DNA of 64,000 bases from Gracilibacillus timonensis. GTDB lineage: Bacteria; Bacillota; Bacilli; Bacillales; Amphibacillaceae. Below are positions 16,329 to 25,216 of this stretch, in pieces (within the stretch, counting starts at the first letter, position 1; every line of letters starts with the position of its first letter). The position numbers were made by a program, and so were the translations under genes. A model generated the notes under the pieces. That model was not told where the DNA came from, did not search any database, and saw only the letters and a list, made by a program, of their open reading frames with translations. The DNA lies in assembly GCF_900086715.1 (NCBI RefSeq), contig NZ_FLKH01000012.1:1863346-1927345 (forward strand), given 5' to 3'.

Positions 16329-18189
16329 AAGAATTAAAATGCTTGAATTCCTAGATAATATTAGAAAGCTACATACTGACGATAAATCTATTATATCAAT
16401 CAATGAAATAGAGAATTATTTAACGGAGAAAAAATTTGGTCTTGTTTGGGAAGAACATGCAGAACGTGTAGACAAAGAATTAGAAACGCAAATTCCAGTA
16501 TTCAAGGAGGTTAAAGAAAGAGAAATACATGATAATAGGGAAGAAAAGTACAATTTTCTACTTGAAGGAGATAATCTTCATAGTCTGTACTTATTAAATA
16601 AAACACATACTGGTAAAGTTGATGTCATATATATTGATCCCCCATACAATACAGGAAATAAAGACTTTAAATATAATGATCAATTTGTTATTAAAGAAGA
16701 TGGTTTCAAACATAGTAAATGGCTCTCTTTTATGGAAAAGCGTTTAAAGGTTGCTCGGCAACTAATGTCGAAAGAAGGAGTAATTTTCATCTCTATAGAT
16801 GATTATGAATACGGTCCATTAAAATTATTGTGTGATGAAATCTTTGGTGAGAAAAATATGGTTACAAGCATGATTTGGCAACGAAAAACAGGTGCATCTG
16901 ATGCGAATGGAATAGCCACTATAACAGAGTATATTCTTGTTTATGCTAAATCATCAGACAAAGAATTGTGGAAAAAGACTTTTGCAAGAAATGAAGAATC
17001 ATTTGATGAAAAACGTTATCGAAGAACGGATTCTTATGTAGAGGAAAGGGGTCCTTATTACCCAGATAACTTAGACCGAGGTGGTTTAAGATATAGTGAT
17101 TCTCTAAATTATGGCATAGAATGTCCTGACGGTACGGTTACTTATCCAAATGGAAGAACTGAATTTTTGAATGATGGTTGGACTTGGAAGTGGGGAAAGG
17201 AAAAAGTTAAGTGGGGCTTAGAAAATGGATATATTGAATTTGAGAAGAGTAAAAATAAAAAGTCAGGTTGGGCAGTTAAATATAAAAACTATTTGTATGT
17301 AGATAATGAAGGTAATTCGATTGACCGATCAGCTCCTTATAAGAATTTAATATTAGATATATTGAATGGAGAAGGAACAACAGAAATCAATCAGGTAGTA
17401 GGTAAAAAGAAATTCAATAACCCAAAGCCACTGCGGTTAATAAAACATTTGATTCAACTAATTGATAATAAAAATGCAATGGTCTTGGATTTTTTTGCAG
17501 GTTCAGGAACAACAGGACAGGCTGTACTTGAATTAAACCAATTTGATGGAGGGAAAAGGAACTTTATTCTATGTACGAATAATGAAAATAATATTTGTGA
17601 AACGGTGACTTACCCAAGATTAAAGAATACAATAAAAGGCTATAGCTTTGAGGGGAAAAAAGAAGTTTTGTTGTTTGAAAAGAAACTTACTCAAACCGAC
17701 TTAAAAAATGTGAATAAAATATTTGAAAAGGTTGAAACCATAAAAAAAGAACAGCATGATAAATACACCAAGTTTAAAACCTCTTTTAAAAAAGGAATCT
17801 ATGAATTATATGGTGTCTTGGAAAAGAATGGGAAGACAAAACCAGTTCCTGCAAACTTAAAGTATTATAAAACTGATTATATTAATAGATGTAGTGATGG
17901 TGAGCTTTATATTTCAGAACAGTTAATGAAACATATTACCGAAATGATTCAATTAGAATATCAAATAAGATTAGACCAACAAACCTATATTGTTCTAAAA
18001 AATGATGAAGAAAAAGATAAAATTCTTCTTTATATAAAGAATTTAAAAAAGTGTAAAAGAATATTCAAACCTTCTTTTGTCTTTTTTACGACTGAAGATA
18101 TGAGAAAAATACAAGAAATAGAAATCGAAGTGGTAACAATACCTGATTACTACTTTACAGAAGAATTAAGAGAGGTGGGGGAATTATGA
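16300..18189 (+). CDS. mod: Type III restriction-modification methyltransferase subunit (Mod)
   Basis: A 629-aa N6-adenine methyltransferase of the beta class. The catalytic DPPYNTGN is at about residues 113-120 and the AdoMet-binding LDFFAGSGTTGQAV at about 397-410; DPPY before FxGxG is the order of type III Mod proteins. The segment between them is the target recognition domain that sets the methylated site. I choose the ATG at 16300, six bases after AGAAAGGA; a TTG at 16294 and an ATG at 16303 are alternatives. It overlaps the resolvase gene upstream and the res gene downstream (4 bases). The recognition sequence cannot be read from the protein. Confidence 0.94.
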   Translation: MMGTNLSKDRRIKMLEFLDNIRKLHTDDKSIISINEIENYLTEKKFGLVWEEHAERVDKELETQIPVFKEVKEREIHDNREEKYNFLLEGDNLHSLYLLNKTHTGKVDVIYIDPPYNTGNKDFKYNDQFVIKEDGFKHSKWLSFMEKRLKVARQLMSKEGVIFISIDDYEYGPLKLLCDEIFGEKNMVTSMIWQRKTGASDANGIATITEYILVYAKSSDKELWKKTFARNEESFDEKRYRRTDSYVEERGPYYPDNLDRGGLRYSDSLNYGIECPDGTVTYPNGRTEFLNDGWTWKWGKEKVKWGLENGYIEFEKSKNKKSGWAVKYKNYLYVDNEGNSIDRSAPYKNLILDILNGEGTTEINQVVGKKKFNNPKPLRLIKHLIQLIDNKNAMVLDFFAGSGTTGQAVLELNQFDGGKRNFILCTNNENNICETVTYPRLKNTIKGYSFEGKKEVLLFEKKLTQTDLKNVNKIFEKVETIKKEQHDKYTKFKTSFKKGIYELYGVLEKNGKTKPVPANLKYYKTDYINRCSDGELYISEQLMKHITEMIQLEYQIRLDQQTYIVLKNDEEKDKILLYIKNLKKCKRIFKPSFVFFTTEDMRKIQEIEIEVVTIPDYYFTEELREVGEL

Positions 18190-20423
18190 TTTTGCTGCCA
18201 AAGGGTCTTTTTGATTTCCAAGAAGATTCGGTTTCTTATCTTATTGAAGAGTCGACTAATATAAATAAAAATAAAACAATTACGATGAAAAGTCCTACTG
18301 GTAGTGGGAAAACAGTTATATTAATTGCATATATTGACAGATACTTAGAGTTTGTACCAAATGATAAATCAGTTTTTGTATGGCTTACTCCTGGTAGTGG
18401 AGAGTTAGAAGAGCAATCAAAGGAAAAGATGGAAAAATTAGCCCCACATTTACGTACACAAGATATGCAAGATGTTCTTAACGATGGGTTTAATGTAGGT
18501 ACAACAACCTTTATCAATTGGGAACAGGTAACAAAGAAAAATAACCGTTCCATTACAGAAAACGAACGGAAAAATCTGTTTGAACAAATTGCGAATGCAC
18601 ATAGAAATGGCATAAATTTTATTGTGATCATTGATGAGGAACATTCACACAATACGGCAAAGGCACAGGACATCATTAATGCTTTTTCGGCAAAAACTAT
18701 CATCCGTGTTTCAGCCACCGCTAAGAAAAATCCGAGTTTTAATTGGTATGAAATAAAAGAAGAAGAGGTCATTCAATCAGGATTGATTAAGAAAGCTATG
18801 TACATTAACGAAGGTCTATCATTGAATGATGAACAAGGTGAAATGGAAATATCTACTGAATCGGAAGTTTTGTTAAAACTTGCAGATAAAAAAAGACTAG
18901 AAATCCTAAAGGAATATGAAAACTTAGGTAAAAATATACGTCCATTGGTACTCATTCAATTCCCTTCATCATCAGATGTACAAATTAAGCAAGTAGAAAA
19001 GCAACTATCTGATATGGGTTATTCTTATGAGAATAAAATGGTTGCGAAGTGGATGGCAGATGCTTCTGACAAAATTAATTTAGAAGGAATTGAAAAAGAG
19101 AATGCGTATCCATCATTCCTTCTCATTAAACAAGCTATTGCGACAGGATGGGATTGTCCTCGCTCTCATATCTTAGTAAAGTTACGAGAGAAAATGGACG
19201 ATGACTTTGAGATTCAGACTATTGGACGTATAAGAAGAATGCCTGAAGCAAAACATTATGAAAAAGAAATATTAGACTGTTGTTATTTGTATACGTTTGA
19301 TGAAAAATATAAAGAAACAGTAATAAATAATATGGATTCTTCCTATGAAGTAACTAAGCTCTTTCTGAAACCTCAATACAAGTCTTTCCAATTGCCAAAG
19401 GAAAACCGTGATTTAGATTATGATTCCGTTGGTGTAGCAGATGTTTATAGGCTGATTTACAACTATTTTATGGACACTTATAAACTCACTACGGATAAAA
19501 AGAAAAATAGAGATATTTTAAGGACTCATGGCTTTGAAATGGATAATCGAATATTAGGTGAGTATCGACAAGGGCGTTTTACTACATATAAAGAGCTGAT
19601 GATTAGAGAAAAAGGAACTTATAGGGAAGTTTCATATGCAGTAAATACACACTTGCATGGAATAGATATGATGCACTCAATTGATATGATGAAAAAAGTT
19701 GTTAAAATGTCACATGAAAACGTTCGTGCAGTTCTGTTATCACTATTTTCTAATCAAGTACGAAAAAAACAAAAGCTCCTAAACTTAAATAAGAGTGAAT
19801 GGTATGCATTTATTATTAATAATGCAAGTAGAATACGTGATGACTTTAGAACTTTGGTAGCTGGTTCAACTTATCAAATGCAAGGCATAGAGATCAATCC
19901 TAAAATTAGCACATTTACACTTCCAGAAGAAGATTTTGTCAAGTTTGACTCTACCAATCTTCATATTGAAGAATATTTAACAAATGTTTACAGAAATTAC
20001 ACAAGTCAAATGACAGTTAGTGGATTACGTTCGACAAGTGAACAGTTATTTGAACTATATTGTGAAGGAAACAGTTCAGTAGAATGGGTTTATAAAAACG
20101 GGGATACAGGACAACAATATTTATCAATTGTATATCTTGATAGACTGGAGAATCAATGGTTGTTCTACCCTGACTACATTGTCAAGTTAAAAGATGGAGA
20201 CGTTTGGATTATAGAAACTAAAGGAGGAGAGGTACAAGGCAGGAGCAAGAATATTGATGAGCGGTCAGAGATTAAATTTAAAGCATTTAAAAATTATGCT
20301 AGTAAAAACAACCTGAATTGGGGATTTGTCAGAGATAAGGATCAAAACTTATTTTTGAATAATACCACCTATACGGAAAATATGAATAATGTGGAATGGA
20401 GAGCCTTAAAAGATATATTGTAA
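18186..20423 (+). CDS. res: Type III restriction endonuclease subunit (Res)
   Basis: A 745-aa helicase-nuclease. Walker A SPTGSGKT is at residues 36-43; the DEEH Walker B box is near 150; motif V/VI is the TGWDCPRSHILVKLRE...TIGRIRRMPE segment. The C-terminal PD-(D/E)XK nuclease is intact (Pro662-Asp663, Glu677-Thr-Lys679 in PDYIV...IIETKGG). Type III Res is usually about 900-1000 aa, so this is a short variant. The ATG overlaps the Mod stop. Together with Mod it forms an ATP-dependent complex that cuts unmodified invading DNA. All motifs look functional. Confidence 0.93.
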   Translation: MILLPKGLFDFQEDSVSYLIEESTNINKNKTITMKSPTGSGKTVILIAYIDRYLEFVPNDKSVFVWLTPGSGELEEQSKEKMEKLAPHLRTQDMQDVLNDGFNVGTTTFINWEQVTKKNNRSITENERKNLFEQIANAHRNGINFIVIIDEEHSHNTAKAQDIINAFSAKTIIRVSATAKKNPSFNWYEIKEEEVIQSGLIKKAMYINEGLSLNDEQGEMEISTESEVLLKLADKKRLEILKEYENLGKNIRPLVLIQFPSSSDVQIKQVEKQLSDMGYSYENKMVAKWMADASDKINLEGIEKENAYPSFLLIKQAIATGWDCPRSHILVKLREKMDDDFEIQTIGRIRRMPEAKHYEKEILDCCYLYTFDEKYKETVINNMDSSYEVTKLFLKPQYKSFQLPKENRDLDYDSVGVADVYRLIYNYFMDTYKLTTDKKKNRDILRTHGFEMDNRILGEYRQGRFTTYKELMIREKGTYREVSYAVNTHLHGIDMMHSIDMMKKVVKMSHENVRAVLLSLFSNQVRKKQKLLNLNKSEWYAFIINNASRIRDDFRTLVAGSTYQMQGIEINPKISTFTLPEEDFVKFDSTNLHIEEYLTNVYRNYTSQMTVSGLRSTSEQLFELYCEGNSSVEWVYKNGDTGQQYLSIVYLDRLENQWLFYPDYIVKLKDGDVWIIETKGGEVQGRSKNIDERSEIKFKAFKNYASKNNLNWGFVRDKDQNLFLNNTTYTENMNNVEWRALKDIL

Positions 20424-20441
20424 TATTCCGTGACTGGGGGA

Positions 20442-20477
20442 GAAAATAGTATTGGAAAAAATTCCAATGCTGTTTTC
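20442..20477 (+). terminator. Terminator of the resolvase-mod-res operon
   Basis: GAAAATAGTATTGG (20442-20455) pairs with CCAATGCTGTTTTC (20464-20477) with one mismatch, and TTAATAAA follows. Confidence 0.7.
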
Positions 20478-20596
20478 TTAATAAAGAGATTTTTGAAATA
20501 TGAAATTGATATAAAATGACTAAAATTGTTTCAAAGAGCCTGTGTTTATATTACAGGAGACGGAAGGGGATTTATGAATATATAGGGGGTAATTTA

Positions 20597-21478
20597 GTGA
20601 AGGAGCCAGAAAAAGGTTATGTATTACCAATTACTACTTATCTAAATCAAAAGATAGTTTTCGACTTACTAGCAGTAATTGAGGATGGATTTGCACAAGT
20701 TACGAATCTAAACATATCAACGACAAAAGGTACCACTACGACTGGAAGTACGGAAGGAGAAGTTGGGTTTGGTCTCTATGGTGTAAAAACGAAGATTAAA
20801 GCCGCTTTTGGGAAGGAAAAAAATAGTAAGGATGAGAAAAGTGCCAATGAAGAAAGGGTACATACACCAACATCCTTATTCTCAAAGCTAGTAACATATT
20901 TGGATGAGAATGATTTAATAAAAGACATATCAAGTGAAGAACATTTAGAAGAATTAGAAACAGGTAGTTTTGTGAGGTTCAAAAGTAAATTAGAAAAGAA
21001 TCCATTAGTCTCAATGTTAGATTCATTCGAACAAATAGGTGTCATTGCAATGAGCTTTCAAGGGAATGCAAAGGGTGGGAAAAAGAATAATGATCAAGAA
21101 ATTCTTAAACAGATTAAGGTGATGAGAAAGGGGCTAGTGGAGAATGGGATTATAGATTTAATTTGCACAATTAATGATACTGAAAAATTAAAGGCTGTCA
21201 TTCCTGTTTATTTAGATTATTTTGCTCACAATAATATGAATGAAATTATTGATGGTAACTATTCGGTAATTGGTAAGGTAGTAAAAGTTGTAAAAGACTC
21301 AGATGATGATATAAACTTGTTCAGGAATACTGGGTTCAAATTATTTAAGCAAAGGACACTTGAAGACTTATTCCTATCAATGAATAAAAATATTGATGAG
21401 CAATTAGATTTTCCAGAAATCCGAACAAAAATTTCTAGCCCCTCAATATTAGTGATACCCATGGCAATATATTCCTGA
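20597..21478 (+). CDS. DUF6414-like protein
   Basis: A 293-aa cytosolic protein. The YLNQKIVFDLLAVIEDGFAQ opening followed by a Thr/Ser-Gly-rich stretch and GFGLYGVKTKIKA recalls DUF6414, a family of uncharacterised proteins on Firmicutes and actinobacterial accessory DNA that begins with a Y-D-x-V-x-D-LL-type motif. I prefer the GTG at 20597, with AGGGGG seven bases upstream; the ATG at 20516 has no binding site. Residues 65-95 are low-complexity and charged (KGTTTTGSTEG, then K-rich). It is the last gene of the element, separated from res by a terminator. Function unknown; a defence accessory is conceivable. Confidence 0.55.
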   Translation: MKEPEKGYVLPITTYLNQKIVFDLLAVIEDGFAQVTNLNISTTKGTTTTGSTEGEVGFGLYGVKTKIKAAFGKEKNSKDEKSANEERVHTPTSLFSKLVTYLDENDLIKDISSEEHLEELETGSFVRFKSKLEKNPLVSMLDSFEQIGVIAMSFQGNAKGGKKNNDQEILKQIKVMRKGLVENGIIDLICTINDTEKLKAVIPVYLDYFAHNNMNEIIDGNYSVIGKVVKVVKDSDDDINLFRNTGFKLFKQRTLEDLFLSMNKNIDEQLDFPEIRTKISSPSILVIPMAIYS

Positions 21479-21665
21479 TTTTCAAAACCAATTCGAAAGA
21501 AACAGGCAATGAACTCCACTTGCTTCAAAAATACTTATTATGTTACGCATAACAAATTTTTCAAATCTTTATTAAACCAATAGTTTGATTCTATATTTAC
21601 AATTCGGCCTACCTACTGGTATCTATATGCTAGAATGGTTGTCTGTATAACTATTGTTTAAGTAA

Positions 21666-21702
21666 AAACAGCCTTGGCGATTAATTCCAAAGCTGTTTTT
21701 TT
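21666..21702 (+). terminator. Terminator near the right end of the element
   Basis: AAACAGCCTTGG and CCAAAGCTGTTT form a stem (one unpaired base on each arm) around CGATTAATT, followed by a run of T at 21696-21702. It would insulate element transcription from the chromosome. Confidence 0.75.
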
Positions 21703-21725
21703 GCCTCTTAAATTACCACGGTGAC

Positions 21726-21740
21726 CCGTACCACAAATAG
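21726..21740 (+). repeat. attR: right 15-bp direct repeat of the rlmH-integrated element
   Basis: Identical to 7006-7020 (CCGTACCACAAATAG). No gene uses these codons here. Recombination with attL would release a 14,720-bp circle and leave an intact rlmH. Confidence 0.88.
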
Positions 21741-21907
21741 TTGTAAAGCAGTGGATGGAGTTGCGCTAGATAAGGAGTAGCTTAATACCTATTCCATTGG
21801 TTAAAAAGATAAACTGTTTGCTAATCATTAGTTTGCTATGTTCAAAAAACCATTTTACTTTGTTTAATGCTTATCTTCTAATCAAAATGGTTTCTTCTAA
21901 AGCAAAT

Positions 21908-22915
21908 TCAACTTTCCAATAAGCATTTCAAACTGTCATCAATAAATTTATTATCAGCACTGTTGATTCCGCGGCCGGCAAAATGGCCCCAGATTGAATC
22001 GATAGGGTTAAAAACAGCGTGAGGGATATGTTTAGCCTCGTATTCGTTATCATCCGCAGTGCAGAAAAGATCCGTGTTTCCTGGCATGACGTTGGCAATT
22101 GCTTTAATGCTTTTAAGCGCCTTATCGAAATCTCCGTTATAGACGGGATTTGCACTAATATCTCCATTTTGTCCAGTCCATAACATGGCTAGGACATTGT
22201 GTGGATCCATCCTCATAAAACTATCTTCCCAAACTCCATTAACAAAACTTTCCAATGAATCATAGCCCATCTCACGATAAAGCTCCTCTTTGTAAAAGGT
22301 TTGAGATAAGCCCCATCCTGCATAGACACGACCAACAGCGCGCATGTCTGCAGATGTCAACTGGTTTAATTTACTTGAATCGAAACCAATTGCAGCCATT
22401 AGCGCAGCTTTCATTCCGCCTAGAACTATATACGTTTGTGGCCAAGTCTTTGCGCCTCCGCAGAAAGGAGCAATTCGTTCCACCATGTCGGGATAGCTTG
22501 CCCCCCATTGGAATGATTGAACACCTCCCATTGACCATCCAACTACCAGAGCGATCTTTTGAATACCGAATTTTTCGGTCACCAGTCGATGCTGTAATGT
22601 GACGTTATCATAGATGGTTACTTGAGGGAAATTAGCCTTGTCGAATGGAGCAGGAGTATTACTAGGAGACGAAGATAGCCCGTTCCCCAGCAAATTTGGA
22701 ATGATAATGAAATATTCCCCCGGATCTAGTGCCATCCCGTTTCCAATCAGCCATTCATTTTGAACGTGTTGATCACCAAAAGCAGTTGGATAGACGATTA
22801 CATTATCCTTCTTTTCATTCAATTCTCCATAAGTCTTATATGCAAGAAATGCATTCGGTAACGTTACTCCTGATTGTAAGGTTACGTCACCCAAATCAAA
22901 AATCTCATAATCCAT
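21908..22915 (-). CDS. Homoserine O-acetyltransferase (MetX)-like alpha/beta hydrolase
   Basis: A 335-aa alpha/beta-hydrolase. The nucleophile elbow is GWSMGG around residue 128. The oxyanion/lid segment FGDQHVQNEWLIGNG...ALDPGEYFIIIPNLLGNGLSSSP and the late SIWGHFAG with its catalytic His resemble the homoserine acetyltransferase family. MetX enzymes acylate homoserine for methionine synthesis; many close relatives are hydrolases of unknown substrate, and this one lacks flanking met genes. The ATG at 22915 has AAGGAGGCG upstream, so it is preferred to 22948. It is divergent from a LysR gene, the likely regulator. Confidence 0.75.
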   Translation of the reverse strand: MDYEIFDLGDVTLQSGVTLPNAFLAYKTYGELNEKKDNVIVYPTAFGDQHVQNEWLIGNGMALDPGEYFIIIPNLLGNGLSSSPSNTPAPFDKANFPQVTIYDNVTLQHRLVTEKFGIQKIALVVGWSMGGVQSFQWGASYPDMVERIAPFCGGAKTWPQTYIVLGGMKAALMAAIGFDSSKLNQLTSADMRAVGRVYAGWGLSQTFYKEELYREMGYDSLESFVNGVWEDSFMRMDPHNVLAMLWTGQNGDISANPVYNGDFDKALKSIKAIANVMPGNTDLFCTADDNEYEAKHIPHAVFNPIDSIWGHFAGRGINSADNKFIDDSLKCLLES

Positions 22916-23021
22916 TGTATGGTCGCCTCCTTCAAAAATGAAACACATCTAAAATGCATTTCTTGTACTAAGTATAAACCCATGATACTATCAACAAAAG
23001 TGAACAAAATTAAAAGTAGTA

Positions 23022-23036
23022 TTCAATAATATTGAA
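23022..23036. promoter_or_regulatory. LysR-type operator (T-N11-A palindrome)
   Basis: TTCAATA-A-TATTGAA is a perfect 15-bp inverted repeat with T-N11-A spacing, in the region between the divergent hydrolase and lysR genes and 23 bp ahead of the lysR start. It is the expected site for autoregulation and control of the neighbour. Confidence 0.65.
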
Positions 23037-23058
23037 AATAAAAAGGGAGGAAAAGATA

Positions 23059-23967
23059 ATGGAATTGCGCCAACTGGAAACGTTTCGCACTGTTGCTTCC
23101 ACTTTAAATTTTAGTCGGGCTGCGGACGCGCTGAACTACGTCCCTTCCAACGTGACGATGCAAATCAAAGCATTGGAGGAGGAGCTTGGTGTTCCTCTTT
23201 TTGACCGCTTGGGCAAGCAGCTCGCTCTCACCACTGCGGGTAAACGCTTTTTAACTCATATCCAAAGTGTTATAGACAAATTAGATGAAGCTCGCCATGC
23301 CGTTCATGACAACGAAGATATTAGCGGCACCCTTACAATAAGTGCCAACGAGGTTCTTTGCGCCTATCGCCTTCCGGTTGTCTTTAAGTTATTTCGTTCC
23401 CGCTATCCAGGAGTTCGACTTATTTTCCGTTCCGTTCCAAATCAGGAACTCAAACAAACACTCTTTGATGGTACCGCGGATGTCGTCTTTATGCTGGATG
23501 AAACCATTCTTTCAACGAGACTTGCTGTAGAACCATTACTGGAAGAAACTTTCCGCTTGTTCGTTGCACCTGATCATCCGCTTGCGAAAAAATCTGTACT
23601 GCATCAGGAAGATTTTCACGAAGAAGTATTACTGGTGAATGAAAAAGGCTGTCCCTATCGAACCATGTTTGATCGATCATTTGAGAAAAAGGGCATTGAT
23701 AGTATTACTTATTTGGAGTTTCAAAATGCCGAAGCCATTAAACAATGTGCCATTTCGGGAATCGGCATTGCCTTTCTTCCTGAAATCACAGTGGAAGCAG
23801 AAGTTGAACGCGGTGATCTTGTTGCTCTTCCATGGCAACTTTCAGATTTACAAGTATATACTCATATGGCTTGGCATAAAGAAAAGTGGCTTTCACCAAT
23901 CATATCATCTTTCATAGAAGTAGTAAGGGAGGTTATCGCTATAGAGGATGGGAGTAAAACCGTTTAG
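23059..23967 (+). CDS. LysR-family transcriptional regulator
   Basis: A 302-aa regulator: winged helix-turn-helix at residues 1-60 (MELRQLETFRTVASTLNFSR, AADALNYVPSNVTMQIKALE, LFDRLGKQLALTTAG) and a type 2 periplasmic-binding-like effector domain at about 90-295. The ATG at 23059 follows GGGAGGAAAAG. It is divergent from the MetX-like hydrolase and shares the intergenic operator at 23022-23036, so it probably controls that gene. The inducer is unknown. Confidence 0.93.
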   Translation: MELRQLETFRTVASTLNFSRAADALNYVPSNVTMQIKALEEELGVPLFDRLGKQLALTTAGKRFLTHIQSVIDKLDEARHAVHDNEDISGTLTISANEVLCAYRLPVVFKLFRSRYPGVRLIFRSVPNQELKQTLFDGTADVVFMLDETILSTRLAVEPLLEETFRLFVAPDHPLAKKSVLHQEDFHEEVLLVNEKGCPYRTMFDRSFEKKGIDSITYLEFQNAEAIKQCAISGIGIAFLPEITVEAEVERGDLVALPWQLSDLQVYTHMAWHKEKWLSPIISSFIEVVREVIAIEDGSKTV

Positions 23968-24507
23968 AAAACTTCTTTAACTGCAAGCTCTTTGATCTTT
24001 GATTCGCAACTATTAGGGGATAGCAAAAAACAATCCTTTTATGGCTTTATCCGCCTCAATAGCGTACCACGGACAATCAATTCTAAGCTTTACCGGCGGG
24101 GCCCCGTCCTCTTCCAGCATTCACTAAGAATTGGCACGGCGGTAAAGGGCAAAGGCAGTTAACACTGTGGTTGATAAGTGCTTATTCTTCAGTTGGATGG
24201 ATCACTATTGTCATATGTGGATCAGTTTTTGGTCACCTGTGGGTCAAAAAGATGGCAGAACTGGATCAATTGAATGGCATAATCATACTAGCAAACGACA
24301 AGTTGTTTACCACTTTGATTTAATTTAATATCTTTGTATACTTAATATGCGTGCTTATTACCAATATCATGCTGCTTGGCATGCACATTAAGTATACAGG
24401 ATGTGTTGAATTGGTAAAGCCTACCGCAAAAGGTGGTAAAACTCTCCACATTTGGTGGTAAAAAAGATTGTAAGGCAAATGCCATCCCTCATTCTTTTTT
24501 CAAAATG
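23968..24507. other. Gene-free stretch with possible insertion-sequence remains
   Basis: No convincing gene. A GC-rich patch at about 24050-24180 is unlike its AT-rich surroundings. From about 24195 to 24275 a short motif recurs (ATGGATCACT, GTGGATCAGT, CTGGATCAAT), which recalls the multiple end repeats of IS21-type elements. Nothing more can be supported; probably a decayed mobile-element end. Confidence 0.3.
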
Positions 24508-24990
24508 TTAATCGTTTTTTGGCTGCTCTTCTAAGATACTTTTTAAAGGTTTTTGAAGAACGTTCACAAGAGCTATGAAGACGCTTGTTGCTAAAATTCC
24601 CATTAGACCTAGTGATATCGGACCTGCCGAGTCATCACCTGTGAATTGAGCAAGCACCCTTAAATAAACTATTGCTAACAAAATGAAGAAAATGACAGCG
24701 AAAGCACATTTTTTTATTAGCTTTAAAGATTGAAGAGATAACTCAGAAAAGATATTGTTCTTTTCGATACAGGTTAAAAGTTTAAATACTTGATATAAAA
24801 CTACAGAAAACGCTATACAGATTCCATATCCACATGCCAAAAGTGGATACAGCGAATAATCACCTGGGCGCTCTATCGCATCATTTCTGGCTGCTGCAGG
24901 AAACCAATATACACATAACATAAGCACCGCAATTCCAATAAGAATAGCAATGACCTTTAAGAAAAAAGTGGAACCTAGTTTTACATTCAT
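24508..24990 (-). CDS. DUF2975 integral membrane protein
   Basis: A 160-aa protein with four predicted membrane segments (about residues 12-30, 50-70, 92-113 and 128-150), in the layout of DUF2975 membrane proteins, including the CIEKNNIFSELSLQSLKLIKKCA loop (typical xxNPFxxxxxxxLRxI region). The ATG at 24990 is preceded by GGGGTG. DUF2975 genes usually have a small Cro/CI-like regulator directly downstream; none is present here, though an XRE gene lies 220 bp away on the same strand. Function unknown. Confidence 0.8.
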   Translation of the reverse strand: MNVKLGSTFFLKVIAILIGIAVLMLCVYWFPAAARNDAIERPGDYSLYPLLACGYGICIAFSVVLYQVFKLLTCIEKNNIFSELSLQSLKLIKKCAFAVIFFILLAIVYLRVLAQFTGDDSAGPISLGLMGILATSVFIALVNVLQKPLKSILEEQPKND

Positions 24991-25191
24991 GTAAAGCACC
25001 CCGCTAATTTAATGATATAATCACTTTAGCACGTTATTTATCGAATAACAATAAATAAATATTGATTAATAATGTGTTAGCGTTGTTAACTTGATTCCGA
25101 TAAGAATAGTTAAAATTATCATTTGTTGTTGTTTGAGTATTGGTAGAGGGATGTTTTATATAATTTTGAATCATAAACGATCCAAACAAAA

Positions 25192-25214
25192 CCCTAGTGA
25201 AAACCTCACTAGGG
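25192..25214 (-). terminator. Terminator of the XRE gene
   Basis: CCCTAGTGA and TCACTAGGG form a perfect 9-bp stem with a five-base loop. On the minus strand it is followed by TTTTGTTT, directly after the stop at 25217. Confidence 0.85.
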
Positions 25215-25216
25215 CC

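Larger units (their letters stand above)
7006..21740. mobile_element. SCC-like integrative element inserted at the 3' end of rlmH
   Basis: A 14.7 kb segment lies between two identical 15-bp repeats, the left one being the end of rlmH. It is visibly more AT-rich than the DNA to its left. It holds two large serine recombinases at the rlmH end, a replication-initiator-like gene, an XRE regulator, a degenerate PD-(D/E)XK-like gene, a serine resolvase, a type III mod-res pair and a DUF6414-like gene, plus an IS110-type insertion. Target site, paired recombinases and restriction cargo parallel staphylococcal SCC elements. No mec genes and no clear Cch-type helicase were seen. What follows on the right (21741 onward) would be the original rlmH downstream flank. 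Confidence 0.85.
21479..21907. other. Element right end and rlmH downstream flank, no gene
   Basis: Up to 21740 this is the right arm of the element, with a terminator (21666-21702) and attR. From 21741 to 21907 is the presumed original DNA downstream of rlmH, with no gene and no recognised element. Confidence 0.6.

Noticed and set aside
21741-21907. A second cassette or third attachment-site copy to the right of attR
   Set aside because: I looked for further copies of the 15-bp core and for recombinase genes up to the MetX-like gene and saw none, so there is no sign of a tandem cassette.
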